Origin: Welwitschia mirabilis
Lineage: Eukaryota > Gnetophyta > Gnetopsida > Welwitschiales
Length of the DNA: 64,000 nt
NCBI GenBank assembly: GCA_051453625.1
Contig: JBOZIK010000001.1
Coordinates: forward strand, 70,914,974 to 70,978,973
Reading direction: 5' to 3'
Shown here: piece by piece, positions 23,231-36,333 of the stretch
Position numbering within the stretch: position 1 is the stretch's first letter
How the letters are laid out: each line of letters opens with the position of its first letter
Notes under the pieces: generated by a model
What the model was told of the DNA's origin: nothing
What the model saw: the letters and a program-made list of their open reading frames with translations, nothing else
The model's database searches: none
Program-made: the position numbers and the translations under genes

Positions 23231-25084
23231 GCTGCAAAATCTCTATAGATTACATCATATTTATTTATGATATTGAATTCTTAGATAATAGGGAAAGATA
23301 AATAATTTACACCATTATACATTAAAACTCCAAAAATCTCAAAACTTTTCTTACTGAATCTTACATCTTAAGGGGGAAAACTCCTAAAAACTCCTTTTAA
23401 TAGTTGCTAAAAATTTTAAATCTCCATGTAAGAACATGAAAAAACATGCAAGAGCATGTATAGAGCCTTTAATCCAAAAGAAAGAAGTTGTAGAGAAAGA
23501 TAAGTATTTGTTTTTTTATCTTATTGAAATCAAAGTTTAATAATGTAGGTCTTTGGAAGTAGTCAACATTTTTTTTGGCCCCCTTTTGTTATGATGTCTC
23601 TTAAAATATATTCTCAAATTCGTAATTATTCATGCTTTTATAGAGAATCTAAGAATATAAATATTGATGTCAATTTGGATAGGCATCTAATATTATAGTA
23701 ATTAAGGCTAAGATAGGAAGGCATTTCAATCTTTAGTGATTGGGATAAAGTCGTAAAGGAATTTGAATTTATATCATTTAGGCAAAATTATAGTGTTACA
23801 CTTTGGTTTTTAGGACAATTTAAGGATTATTTCTTAGCTAAAATAATATGGTAAAAAGAGTATAAAATTTGTTATTCTTTCATGTCCCATATAATTTGAG
23901 GGTTGCCCTCTCATCCAACATAACATGGCCATTAAAGTTATTGGTTTTAGATCCAACAAAAAGAATAAATATATGCGTGCCTAATGAACTAATTCAAAAT
24001 TCATGATCACTATTTTTGTATCTTCCACATTTAAATGAAGAGGATAATTTTGCAAATTGAAATATTGATCATCAAAGAAGGAGAATTAAAGCATTACACA
24101 TAATAATATCATCAAAGTAGTTTTATTTTACGAATCTAAATAATACCTTCATAAAAATTTTCTGTTAAATAACAATTTTTAAATAATTTCTTAGGTTTTA
24201 ATTTTTATTATAAAATTACATTTTTGTCTTATTACATGATAAATTAAAGTTATTAAAAATAAAAAATACTTGCACCTATGGTAATTTTTGTCTTCATATT
24301 ATTACATGTATTTCATTATAATAAAGATTAGATTTATTGAAAATAAAAAATACTTGCATCTATGACAAAAATTTGTAAAAGAATAACTAAAGTTATTTCA
24401 CACAAGCATGGGCCTTACTTATCTTAGTCAATTAAGAGATGTAGGTAATTTTTAAATGGCCTATGGATGTTATCACAAATAATAGAGCCTTGAATTAAAG
24501 AATTCTATGATGCCATCCATCTTTTGAAATATAATTTCATCATAATGAAACCTTCCATCTATAAGTAATAACATGATTTAAATAATCTCATTTGAGCAAC
24601 TATCTCATAACATAGCTTGTGAAAAGATTGTACACAAAGTAAAGATTGCATATTTCTAGGATGAATCATGCTTTTATTTCTCTTTGCTACTAAAAAATTG
24701 AATGATATAGATAATATCTATGTGATGGAGAAGATTTAGATATTTATATGTTTAGTGTAATATCATTTGAAGGTTTTAGTCATCCATCCATATGTTTAAT
24801 GTAGTACAATAGAAGTTAATTATGGTATTTCTTTTATCTTTTAGTAATCCATACTATTTTCTACTTTTCTTAATCTTAAATAACTTGTTATTATGTAGGA
24901 AATTTAGAAATTCTACTATGTAGTCTAAAAAAAACTGATTTCTTCTTATAATTTTTTCAAATATGTTAGATTTCTTAACTAATAACATATGAGATCTAGT
25001 GAAATCATATACATAGATAGTTCCACTTTCTCTTCTTCATCTACTCTCTCATATTCTAATGGATTATGATATAGATCTAGATAA
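23231..25084. other. Intergenic, no gene recognised
   Basis: AT-rich. It contains one diverged tandem duplication (24221-24365). No coding region is supported. Confidence 0.55.
24221..24365. repeat. Diverged tandem duplication (~60-80 bp units)
   Basis: TTTTTGTCTT...ATTACATG...TTATTRAAAATAAAAAATACTTGCAYCTATG occurs at about 24221-24281 and again at about 24284-24365 with an insertion. Confidence 0.65.
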
Positions 25085-25184
25085 NNNNNNNNNNNNNNNN
25101 NNNNNNNNNNNNNNNNNNNNNNNNNNNNNNNNNNNNNNNNNNNNNNNNNNNNNNNNNNNNNNNNNNNNNNNNNNNNNNNNNNNN
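25085..25184. other. Assembly gap (100 N)
   Basis: Exactly 100 N, the usual placeholder for a gap of unknown size. Confidence 1.
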
Positions 25185-27846
25185 GCCTTGTGGAAGTGAC
25201 AAGATAACCCTTTCATTTCCAAAATAAGTAATAATTTCCTTTGAAGATGGTTGTCCAAATTTTCTTTCATTTACTATCATTTGAATACTTTTTAAGGGGA
25301 TAAGTATTCTAATGATACTTAGAAAGGCATTTTTTCTTAGTTATGGAAAATATAACTTTCACTTAAAATCCTTATCTTTTATTTTTTCAATTTCATAATG
25401 ATTCATCTCTTGTTAAGAGGTTCTTCCATCTTTCCAAAATGCATCCTATTTGGCCTTATTGCCATGAATAAGAATTAAATTTTCAATTTTTTGGTTATTT
25501 CCAATAATTAAGTGGCTTGGATATAGTTTTTAAAGACTATGAGTTGGAACTTATAATGTTGTTTAACTTTCTTATTAGTAGTAAATGTCCTTTAGATCCC
25601 ATCAAGAACTAGTAATTATATGCTCTAGATTATAGAGTTTGTTTTAGTCTTTGAAATACTTATACCATATCTATGTTTAAAAGTGATCCATACTTCCATG
25701 TGATTACTAAATATTCTATTACATAGAGCCTTAATATTCAAATTCTAGTAGATAAGACTCCTTTTCTAAATTGAATTTCTTCTTAATTTTTAACTCCTCC
25801 ATGTGCTTGTACCCCCTGTTTGTCTATTACATTGGGGGATGTTAAAGTTGAAACTTTTAATGATTATACATCTGCATAGAGTACAACCATCATAATTTTA
25901 CAAATTAATGGTTTCATTATGCATAGGGCTTGATATGTGGAAAGTAAGATGATCTCTTATGAAAAGGATAAATGTTTCATTTGTTGAATTATGATTCCAT
26001 TGGCAAGTTAAAGAAGTTATAACTATTTGTACATAATACAAAGCAAAGTTTTGTAGTAAGAAAATAATTTTTGAATCATATGAAATTTTTAAAACATAGA
26101 AAAAACAAGTTAACATGCTACCATTGTATTTTATTTAATAATTTTTTAAACACATAACATAATTGAAGATCCTTATCCATTATGAAGCTCTTTTCCTCAT
26201 TCTTGATTGAAACTTGTATACAATTTTATTTATTTTATTTATCATGTGATCCTACTAATAATAAACTAATTAATGTAAATAATAGTTTAAATTAAAGTAA
26301 ATTCATTATAATTTCATATTGTATTTTCATTCTACATTAATATTTATCTTGAGCAAGTATAGTATGATATGTAAATTACTATGTTTTAATAAATAATTCT
26401 TATCAGTTATTACTTTCTTAGCATATTAAAAAATAATAATTATTCTTCAACCCATGTTTATAAGTCTTTGAAAGCTTTAAAATCTTTGGTTTAAATCCTA
26501 TAGTGAATAGGTTGGCTTTTATTTTATATTCATATATTCAAGGAATACTTGGATGTTAGATTTAATGTATTGGGTATAAATCACATGTAAAACCTTAATA
26601 ATTGATGATCAACTATGAAGTCAATAAGAACCAACCATGGATTTTCACCTAGCTAAAAAAACTAGTGGCCTAATGAATGCAATATGGTTTTCTATAAATT
26701 AAATTTCTCTTAAAAAGATAACAATTATTCTTTAAGATGTAATCTAGTATTTTGATATCTATCATTATGGCTTTAACCATGAGGATTTTCTACCTTTTTT
26801 GAAATAGTAGGTTTTTTCCCTTTTTTGAATAATACTCTATTCTCTTTCCTTCATTTTTTCCAAGTATATAATGATTTATTCCTATAAAACCTAATGAAAC
26901 ACATCCTCCATAATGAAATATCCCATTCTTATAAAAATTCTAGTAGAATTCAAACATGGTTTGATATAACAAGGAAATGAAACTAATGGAAATAGATGAA
27001 AGTATAAGTCTATTTAGAATAGAGATAGCCAACTAGAAAAATAATAATAATATAAGTAAAGAACAAGGGGACTTGTTTTTGTATATATAAATGAAATGAT
27101 GGATATAAGTCATTAATCATTTAATTTCAATGGATAATTATGATAAAAATGCAATGAAGATTAATACAATATAGAAGTTTTCTTTCTTTGATAATATATG
27201 TCATGCATCGAAATCTATAGATCAACTTCATAGTCATTTATCAAGAATGAATTTTATTACTATTTTTAAAAATACAATATATCGTATAATAAAAAGGAAT
27301 GAATAAATTTTAATTTTGATTTTTTTATGGATTTTAGAATGTTATTTTTTATCTAATATTTTATTTCACTTTTATAAAGTGTTATCTTTTCATTAATGAT
27401 TAAAGACTAAGAATAAGTTTCAAGGATATTCTTATATCTAGTTCTTATTATTGATGTAAGATATTCACAATGCTATTTGTAAGAAATGGTTTATAATTTT
27501 TACTAACGTAAAATAGGAATTTTAAAAATAATGATTAAAAATAAATAAATAAGAAAATAAATTTAATTATCTTGATGAATTACATTAACTTCACGTATTA
27601 GAAACTTAACATAGATAAATTTAACCTAGTTATGGTCATATTTAATCATGATTCTTGATATGTATAATATTGATGTTTAATTTCATCATCCTCCTAAGTC
27701 TATTATTAATATATAGGAAAAATTTTCTTAAACTAAAAGGCTCTTCCAAGGTTGCATTTAACTTTGATATTCTTACACTAATAAAAGATTTGTCTATTCA
27801 TATGTTAAATAAGCACTTTATAAATAGAATGTAATTTTTTTAATTG
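25185..27846. other. Intergenic, no gene recognised
   Basis: AT-rich, many stops. No LTR pair or domain recognised up to the left target site of E2. Confidence 0.55.
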
Positions 27847-27851
27847 ATAAC
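27847..27851. other. Left target-site duplication of E2 (ATAAC)
   Basis: ATAAC precedes the left LTR, and the same five bases follow the right LTR at 36329-36333. This fixes both ends of the element. Confidence 0.85.
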
Positions 27852-29090
27852 TATAGTGATGTCAAATTATATGTTTTTAATGGGGCAATTTGAGTAGTTT
27901 GTAGGACATTTAGACATGTTTAAGTATAAAACAATGATTATTGAGAGTTAAGGATAAAATCACAGAAATGCATAAATACCACTACTCTTAGAGGTATTTT
28001 GAATAAATTCTGATACTTCACATTCTGATGAGGAATTCATGAGATTTATAGCCAATTTAACTTAATAAAGAGCTTCAAGAAGGTTTTCGTCCCATCCATT
28101 GTCTAGATGAAATACCAAGACAACACAACTTGCATGATGACTAGGATGCTGACAGCACTGACATGAAGGATAAATATAAAACTCTATTAATGTCACATCA
28201 TCTCTACCATCATCTGGACAATAACTAGGATGACCATCTAATTTTAGTAAATGTACCAAACTCCACCAAACTTCTATAATGTACCATGAACTTTCTTACA
28301 TGTTTATTAGAGTTTTGTCCATACTTGTTAGTTTTATTTGTTTGCAAGTCTCTCTTTGTTAATAAATATTGACTCTGCCCTAGACTTTGATCATCTTCGT
28401 TGCACCAAAAATTCTTGTGACAGGATATCAAAGGGCTATAGTTCCATCTGATAATTGTAGAGAGGAGTTTTCCTTGGCGTTCGGCTATGTTTCCTTCATT
28501 AAGGTGTTGCTACTTTGTAACAAGATGTTGGTTTAATTTTTAATGGAAATCTTCTTTTATTTTTATCCATATTTATGTGCATCTCCCTTATGGTTTATAT
28601 TTCTTTTGGTTCTATGATAGCTTCATCTATGATATGGATCATGAGGGCAACCTTTGTTAAGGTTGAAATTATTAGTTTAGAATCTTGCATTGCATTTATA
28701 TTTTATATATTAAACCATTGCATGTTTCTATGTTCTATCTATTATACTTGATAGCTTAGGTTAGTTTTGATTAGTGGTAGTTTTCTTAATTGATCTAGGT
28801 TATGTAGGTCCAATCTTGGTGATAGAGATTTTATAGTTAGATAGATACTGCATTTAGGGTAGTTTGCAGTTGCATTTGCATTGTTTATTTACTTTTCTTA
28901 CATTATTGATTATCATATTTGAACCTTTAATTCATTAAAAGTAATTTTTTATCTTTGATCCTAGTGTCTTTATTATATTACAACATTTAAGTTCACTCTC
29001 ATCTATATCAGTGTGTTGTGTTTATGCATATATTTGTGATTAATAAGATTTAACTAAAAAATAATGTTTGCATAAATATGCACTACAAAA
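27852..29090 (+). repeat. E2 5' LTR (1239 bp)
   Basis: It starts TATAGTGATGTC (family start TGTTGTNNTGCC, with G-to-A at base 2) and ends near ...ATGCACTACAAAA. It aligns with 35099-36328 throughout. Antisense frames at 28062-28259 and 35308-35505 encode near-identical peptides only because the LTRs are duplicates. Confidence 0.88.
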
Positions 29091-29093
29091 TCT

Positions 29094-29111
29094 TAGCACC
29101 ATTATTGGGGA
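29094..29111 (+). other. Primer-binding site of E2 (tRNA-Asp type, decayed)
   Basis: It reads TAGCACCATTATTGGGGA against TGGCGCCGTTGCCGGGGA. There are six differences, all G-to-A or C-to-T. It lies three bases after the LTR. Confidence 0.85.
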
Positions 29112-29763
29112 AGGCTGCAAGGAGTTTGAGGATTTTCATTACTTAAATAAGTGCTTTGAATTTCAATTTAGGTATTTATTTGTGATAGTATTGTATTTTT
29201 ACTATAAATATTATAGTTTTTCCTTTCACATTTTTTTCATATTTTTATTTTTTAAACCGCATTTTTTGATCCTGTCATCCTATTGGTTGTCCCAATGATA
29301 TAGTTGGATGACAATCTAGGGTTAAGGTTTTTTGTTTTTCATTTTTTATCATGTAATAAGTCAATATCATCTTATTCATCATCCAGACAACATTAGAAGA
29401 TGATTAAAAATGTGTTTCTATTCTTGCTTTTGGTGATTCTATTTTTTGTTTTCTCTATTTTCTATTTTTTTATTTTCTTGTCATTGAGGATATTGTTTAG
29501 ACAACAATGAGAAAATGAATAGGTAGACATTTTATTAAGCATGCAAGGATGTAATAAAATTTGATAAAAAGCTAAAATATTTAAGGGAATAAAGCTTAAT
29601 CATAAAAATATCAGAAAAGGCTTACTCAATAAAAAATAAAAATAGGTATGCACACCCTACGTATGTAATTTCTAAGATATGAAGAAATTTTTTTCTACTA
29701 TTATGATTTTTAAACCAAAATAATAGAATAAAAAGAAAAATCATTTTATTACATTCTTATTAA

Positions 29764-30069
29764 TCAGTAGCATCACTTAATACAAACATAATAGAACCCT
29801 TTAGTTTAAATGAAGATGTTACTGTAGGAGAGATACTTGCTAGAAGGAGATGTAAAAGACAAAAATCTTGTTACTTATCTTCTAATTATGATCTAAAACT
29901 TAAAACCATGAATTCTTCTTATTCATCCTTCCCATCCACTACTAAGAATAATTATAAAAGATCACTACAAGAAATATTGGCTAAAACAAAAGTTGAAGAA
30001 AGAAGGAGAAATTATAGAAATTCTAAGAATAATGCAAATAAAACACTTAGTAAAATATTTCAAGAATAA
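29764..30069 (+). pseudogene. E2 gag-like protein, N-terminal part (function unknown)
   Basis: An open frame of about 101 codons without an early ATG, ending at the TAA at 30067-30069. It is strongly basic and Ser/Asn/Lys rich (GEILARRRCKRQKS, AKTKVEERRRNYRNSKNN). The opening FSLNEDVTVGEILARRRCKRQ is similar in pattern to FTLNVNTMLRNLIANRKYKIQ in E3 (minus strand, near 54700). The DNA just upstream (CACACCCTACGTATGTAA) is also conserved between the two elements. Conservation between two old copies suggests it was translated in the ancestor. Position between primer site and 3' region suggests gag, but there is no zinc knuckle or known capsid motif. Confidence 0.45.
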
Positions 30070-30563
30070 TTTTAGGAAACTTCAAATGATGTTGAGATTA
30101 TAACTCCTTTCTCTTTTCAAAATTCTTATTTTCCCCCTCCTTTTCAAACTTTAAATTAAAATTACAATGATGATTTACAACATTTTAGGGATTTCACTTC
30201 ATCTAGTAAAATATTGTACAATCATTTTAGTGAATCCCAATAATCTCTCATAAGTCATTATGAATAAAAACCATCTTCATCCATTATTATGAAGAATAAG
30301 ATCCATCCACCACAAGTTACTATGAAGAAAGAAATAACTCAATAACAAAAATACTGAAGGAAATGAAAATGAGACAAGAAAATACCAATAAGAACTTAAA
30401 AATTTTGATTGGAATGTTTCAACAAAATTTATTACAAATTAAACAATCTCAAGGTTCTTTCACACAATAAACCTATCTTACTACATTCCACTTTAACATA
30501 CATGAAAAGAACTTCGAAATAACAAGTAACAACAATTCTTGCTTTAATATAGAAAATGAAAGT

Positions 30564-30836
30564 ATGGATCAACCTACGACATCAAACTTGTTAGGAGATG
30601 AACAACAAAATAAAAATAACAATAATTCAATTGTATTATTCAACAATAAGGATGAAGATGATTATTTATCAGATAATGAGCTAGCTTATAACCCCCTTCA
30701 ATTCCTATTAGAAAATAAAGATGAAATAAAAGAATTAACTCATGAAAAATCTGAAAATTCTTTAATCCATGATAAATATAATGATCACATTTCTTCTTCT
30801 AATGAATCTAATGAATTAAAAAATAATAACATGTAA
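30564..30836 (+). pseudogene. E2 acidic Asn/Glu-rich ORF (hypothetical)
   Basis: A 90-codon open frame starting at an ATG, rich in Asn, Asp and Glu (NNKDEDDYLSDNELAYNPLQ) and ending at the TAA at 30834-30836. After the stop the same frame continues acidic (EDGEEEDDDDYIEILYHIP) to about 30958, so the stop may be a decay mutation. It lies in the sense of E2 and downstream of the basic gag-like ORF. No domain recognised. It could be a disordered part of the gag-like protein. Confidence 0.4.
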
Positions 30837-30959
30837 CAAAACAATGAGGATGGTGAGGAAGAAGATGATGATGATTATATTGAAATATTATATCATATCC
30901 CTAGTTTTCACTTACTTTACGATAAGGATGAAAGAGTTCAACCTTTAAAAGAAGTTTAA

Positions 30960-33900
30960 CATATGAGATTAAAGGAGAATTTAAGTAATAAGATGAAATC
31001 AATAAAGAATTTAGATTATGAGAGGAGTCATCCACTCCTGTTATCTAGATGACAATCCAAGATAATAGTTAGTAATAACAACTCAACAATAGAAAATGAG
31101 GAATATAGTTTAGGATTAAAAAATTATTCAATAGAAAGAAAGAAAAGTTAACTCAGGAAATATCAAAAAATATTCCATCACATAATGAAGACAAAGATAA
31201 TTTCCTTTCTATGATCTTTTTAATGATCTTTTGGAGGAGTCCACCAACTTAGAAAATCAAAATAATTCTCAACAAAACAATAATAACTTCAATAAAGAAG
31301 AGCAATGTATAGTCAATGATATTGATAAAGATAATGAAGAAGAGGAAGATATTATTAGAAAGTAAAGAAAGCATTCAAATAAGTAATGATGAATTCAACA
31401 ATGAGAAGGTAAGGAATAAAAAATAATCAATTTTAAAATAAATAAACTTAATGAAAAATAAACTTATAGCTTTTAATGAAAAAACCAACTTTAAGAGTCT
31501 CTACATGTTTCTCTATCTCTTTCACTTGTACTTCCATGTAAACCTCAAATGATATCCCTCCTTTTACTTCTACTTTTACATTATCTTGTGATCTTGATAA
31601 TGATAACATTTTTCCCTCTTTTCCATTTGAACATGTAAGTAATTCTTCAAATCACATCCCTCTTTTTGAATTTAATAAAACACATCACCTTGAAAAGTCT
31701 ACTTCAAAAATCTCTCAATATTTTCCTTTTAAAACTTCATGTGATACAAAAAATAACATCTTTTCTTCTTTTATAAAGTCAACTCTACCTTGTGCTTTTA
31801 ATGACTATTCTTTTCAAAAACTAGACTTGGGATATCTTGGAACTCTAAATTGAGGTGAATATTATGTTTTAGATTCAAATCCATGCTTAGAATTAAATGT
31901 TAAGGAGATTCTTAAGTATGTTAAACCTATCTTAATCACTCATCCTAAGAAGTTTCTTTCAAATCCTTTGATCCCAAATAATACTATTAATATCTCACAT
32001 GTTTAATATTAAGATATAAATGAAATATATATTTTAGACCCTTTATATTAAAAGTTTGATAAGAGATTGTTTTTCCATGAGTTATATGAAATTTTTATCT
32101 CATATTACTGCTAAATATTATAGAGATAAAATGTCATGTGGTTATGCTAATTGGAAAAAGCCTTCTTTCCTTATTAAAAATCCATATCTTGATTTAAATA
32201 ATAGAAAGCTTCTTAATCTTACTAGACATTCTAAAGATCCCTCAAAATATTCTTAGATACTTTCTTTGAGTACTTCCTTGCATGCATTATATGATGATAT
32301 TCATGATTTGTTTTGTTTCAATAAGAGATTATTCTTTAATAAGATTTATCACTTCTTTATCTCTTATTTAAAATCTAAAAATTGTGCTATCAAAGTTTTA
32401 TATTTTTATTGTTTTTACCTCTAATTGATTTTATTTAAAAATGATTATATAACTTTATGTTTTATTAATTGGTGAATATTTGATTTATCCTTATTTTTCT
32501 CAGAGAATGCAATATTCTGGAACCATAATCTTAGGAATAAATCTCATTTTTCTTTCTTTTTAATAAAAAGTCTTGAATAGATTTTAGGATTTCAATACAA
32601 TTTATTTCTAAGTTTGTTTTGATATTTGCGTTTGATTTTATGATTGTTATAATCTTATCTTTGGTTTTTACTTTCAATAAATTAATCTCTAGATGATTTA
32701 GTCCTTATCTTTTAGAGAAAGTATATTTTTAGTGACTTAGTTGAGACTTTTTATTTGAACATTAGGGAAATTTAAAAAATAAACAAAGGTTACAAATTCA
32801 TGAATTATTAAAAGATCTTAAACATGATAGAAGCAATGGTTTCGAAAGTTCTCCTGTCATTATCTAAATTATTTCTTAGCTTATTCTTTTGGTTGATATC
32901 ATGCTATCACTTGAACATCTTTTAAACTTAACTTATGTTTTACTTTATGAAGTTACCATGATTAGTAATTTTTACTTAGGTATTAAAGTAACAAGATTGG
33001 ATTCACCCAATCTTAAGACATTCAAATATCTATAAACTTCATTTGAAGCAATATGTTTTGATTTTTTGTGTTTTCTCTTAATGGTGTGAGTCTTTGATTA
33101 TGGGGGGTGTTATTTCTTATCTTTCATCTTATTTCTTCACCTTCCTCTTTGTAATTATGTGGTCATGTAGGATTTATTTTAAATAAGTATGTGAAAAAAA
33201 TAATAATAAATAAAAAAGAAAAATATAAAATAATGATCATGATCTATTATTTCTATGCTAAATACATGGTCATGATGATGTCTTATCACACCACTGGGGG
33301 ATAAGTTGGCTATGCTTCATAGGTTCCCTTGCACTCCCCTTATCATAGATTAAAATAAATACTTTGAGGCTATGGGATCAGTGGTGCCTATCATCAAAGG
33401 CACTGATTATTTCTTAAACTCATTTTTCTTATAGTATTCCCACATGATCATTTCACCTTTGATAATTTAGATGTGTTTTGGGGTGTTAATAGGTGAGTTC
33501 CTTTCTAACAGCTTTAATCTTATCATTCATTGTTTCAAAACATTAGTTACTTAGCATTGTCATCACCATTACCTATTCGAGTAGTACTTTATGAAGTTTT
33601 TGCATTATCTCATGCATCCTTCATTAGGTCATTTTATGATTTCTTTATAATATTTGTCATATTCCTAAATTATCCATTTCTATTTTATCTTTCTTATTTG
33701 TTTTATTGGGTATTTCAAAGTCCTTTCCATACTTTTTCATCATAAATTCTTAGGACTTAATCATTTAGAAGTTTCCTAGTTAATTTTCATTTTCCATTTG
33801 CAATTTTTATTTTTAAAAGGTAATTTTATTTTTGTAAATAAATTTTCTTTAATTTATGATGATAATTTTCAACTTTTTTAGTATTAGTTATGTAATTTTC

Positions 33901-35098
33901 TTCTTAAGTTTTGATGTATGCAATTCATGCCACATTTATCTTCCTTAGCTTGTTGCATTGACTTCATTTATCATGCCTTTATTTATCATGATTCTTAGCC
34001 ATTTTTCATATTTTAGACTTTTTACTATTTTTCTTAAATCTCTATCATACTATTTGAGCTTAATTGATTTTGCTGATAATTCCAAATTCTTTGATAGTTT
34101 GAAAAAACACTTGTCATTCTTCCTCTCATCCAAATGACTAGGAGATAACACATAAATATTTTTGAATAATCATTATCTTCATGGCTCATCTTTTTCAAAC
34201 TAAATATAACCCTTCTTTTCATGCATAGAATATTGTTCCTAGCCTACCTATATTGTTTACTTTTACTTAAACTTGCATATTGATCTTTTTTAATCTTAAC
34301 TTAATGTAATATGGGATGTATTGATTCATCTATTGGGGGATAAGACATATATATTGAGATATTTTGAGCAAATTTTAAACTTTTAAGAGTCATTTTTACA
34401 TTTTCATGAGACATATCTATAGTGTACTAATCCATTCTAAATGCCTACTATTTGAGTATATACATTATGGATATTATTTATTAAATCATGTACTTCATAG
34501 CAAAATACATATAGTATGTTTTTCTTATAGGAATGATACAAGAAATTCATGAGACCGTGGATGAAGGAAATAATGTTATGATTGATTATTTTTAATATAT
34601 TTCCATTGTATATTGTTTTTATAAACTCAATGTTTAATTTATTAATATCCTTTTTGAGTAATTAATTTTCTGATTATATATGCACATCATTTATCTAAGT
34701 TATTATGGTCATATCTTATTATGATTATCTTTGTTATGACATCCAATTCTTATTTTTCAATGTGCTAAATATTTTAAGTGGGGGATTAATGCACAAGTAA
34801 GTGTTTTGATCTTATTTTTTGATGAGTATGATTATAGGTAATTAATTTGATAGATTGATTTATAAGTGCTTATCATCCCTATTATCATTTGAACAATAGT
34901 CTGGACAAGACCATGATCATTTCATATTCCAAGGTAAAACATTTTAGTTTATTTAATTTTAAGATTTATTATTGCATGCTAAGATTTATAAACTTGAGTT
35001 ACATATCCTTGGATAGTATTTTATCTTAATCAATTTGGCTTGCACTTATAGTCATTCATCAACTTTATCAAGAACTGACAAGGCTAAGTGAGGGGCTA
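30960..35098 (+). other. E2 remaining interior and 3' non-coding region
   Basis: Plus-strand frames at about 31500-32260 are partly open (for example 32056-32256) but unrecognised. From about 33100 to 35098 the sequence is non-coding and shares blocks with the 3' part of E3 (CATGATCATTT...). A GTGGGGGATTAATG stretch near 34780 and AAGTGAGGGGCTA just before 35099 are purine-rich; the latter is the likely polypurine tract. Confidence 0.5.
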
Positions 35099-36328
35099 CG
35101 TTGTGCTGCCAAATTGTATGTTTTTAATGAGGTATTTTGAGTAGTATTATAAGACATTTAAACAGGTTTAAGCACAAAATGAAAATTAGTGAGAGTCAAA
35201 GAAAAAATCACAGAAGTGCATATACCAACTCTTTTAGAGTCGTTTTGAATAAATTCTAATACTTTACATTTTGAGAAGGAGTTAATGAGCTTCAAAGCCA
35301 ATTTAACTTAATAAATAGCTTTAAGAAGGTTTTCATTCCATCCATCCTCTGGATGACATACCAGAATGATACTACTTGCATGATGACTAGGATGTTGACT
35401 AGACCAATATGAAGGATAAATATAAAACTTTATTAATGCAGCATCATCCCTACCATCATTCAAATAACAACTGAGATGGCCATCTAATTTTAGTAAATGT
35501 ACCAAACTTTCATAATTTGTTTTGAACTTTCTTATATGATTATTAGGGGTTTTTCCTATGTCTATTAGTCTTATTTGTTTATGAGTCTATCTTTATTAAT
35601 AAATATCGACTTTGTCCTTAACTCTGGTTATCTTCATTGCAACAAAAATTCTTATGACAAGATATCGAAGGGCTAGAGGTCAATCTGATAGTTGCAGAGA
35701 GGAGTTTTCTTTGGTGTTGGGCTATGTCTCCTTCATTGAGGTGCTATTGCTTTGTAAGAAGATGTTGGTTCAATTTTAATGAAAAGATTCTTTTATTTTT
35801 ATTCATATTTATGTGTATCTCCCTTATGATTTTTATGTTGCTTTTGATTCTGTAATAGCTTCATTTGTGATATAAATTATAAGGACAACCTTTATTAAGG
35901 TTAAAATCATGAATTTAGGATCTTGCATTGCATGTATATTTTATAGATTAAACCATTACATGTTCTTATATTTTGTCTAATGCACTTAATAGCTTAGTTT
36001 AGTTTTGATTAATGATAGTTTCCTTCATTGATCTAGGTTATGCAGGGCTAATCTTGATGACAGAGATTTGGTAGTCAATTAGATATTGCATTTAGGATAG
36101 TTTGCATTTTCATTTGCATTATGTTTTTACTTTTCTTATATTGTTGATTTTTATTTTTGAGCATTTATTTCATTAAAAGCAATTCTCTATCTTTAATCCT
36201 AATGCCTTCAATAGATTATGACATTCAGATTTACTCTTATTTATATTAATGTGTTATGTTTATGCATATATTTGTGATTAATAGATTTAACTAAAAATAT
36301 AACATTTGCATAAATATGCATCACAACA
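35099..36328 (+). repeat. E2 3' LTR (1230 bp)
   Basis: It starts CGTTGTGCTGCC and ends ATCACAACA, matching the family consensus TGTTG...CAACA with one changed first base. The right TSD ATAAC is at 36329-36333. Confidence 0.88.
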
Positions 36329-36333
36329 ATAAC

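Larger units (their letters stand above)
27852..36328 (+). mobile_element. E2: Athila/Tat-type LTR element, gag-like region only
   Basis: LTRs 27852-29090 and 35099-36328, a tRNA-Asp-type primer site at 29094, and a perfect ATAAC duplication define a complete 8.5-kb insertion on the plus strand. The LTRs, the 5' leader and the 3' non-coding part (for example 33240-33480 against minus-strand 41200-41480) match E3, so the two are the same family. E3 keeps RT, RNase H and integrase remnants. I find none in E2, where about 6 kb separates the LTRs. E2 is therefore probably a non-autonomous or pol-deleted family member. Confidence 0.88.

Noticed and set aside
28062-28259. Small antisense ORF with a near-identical copy at 35308-35505 (MVHLLKLDGHxSxxxxDGRDD)
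   Set aside because: The similarity comes from the two E2 LTRs being duplicates. The frame is antisense within an LTR and lacks any recognised domain.
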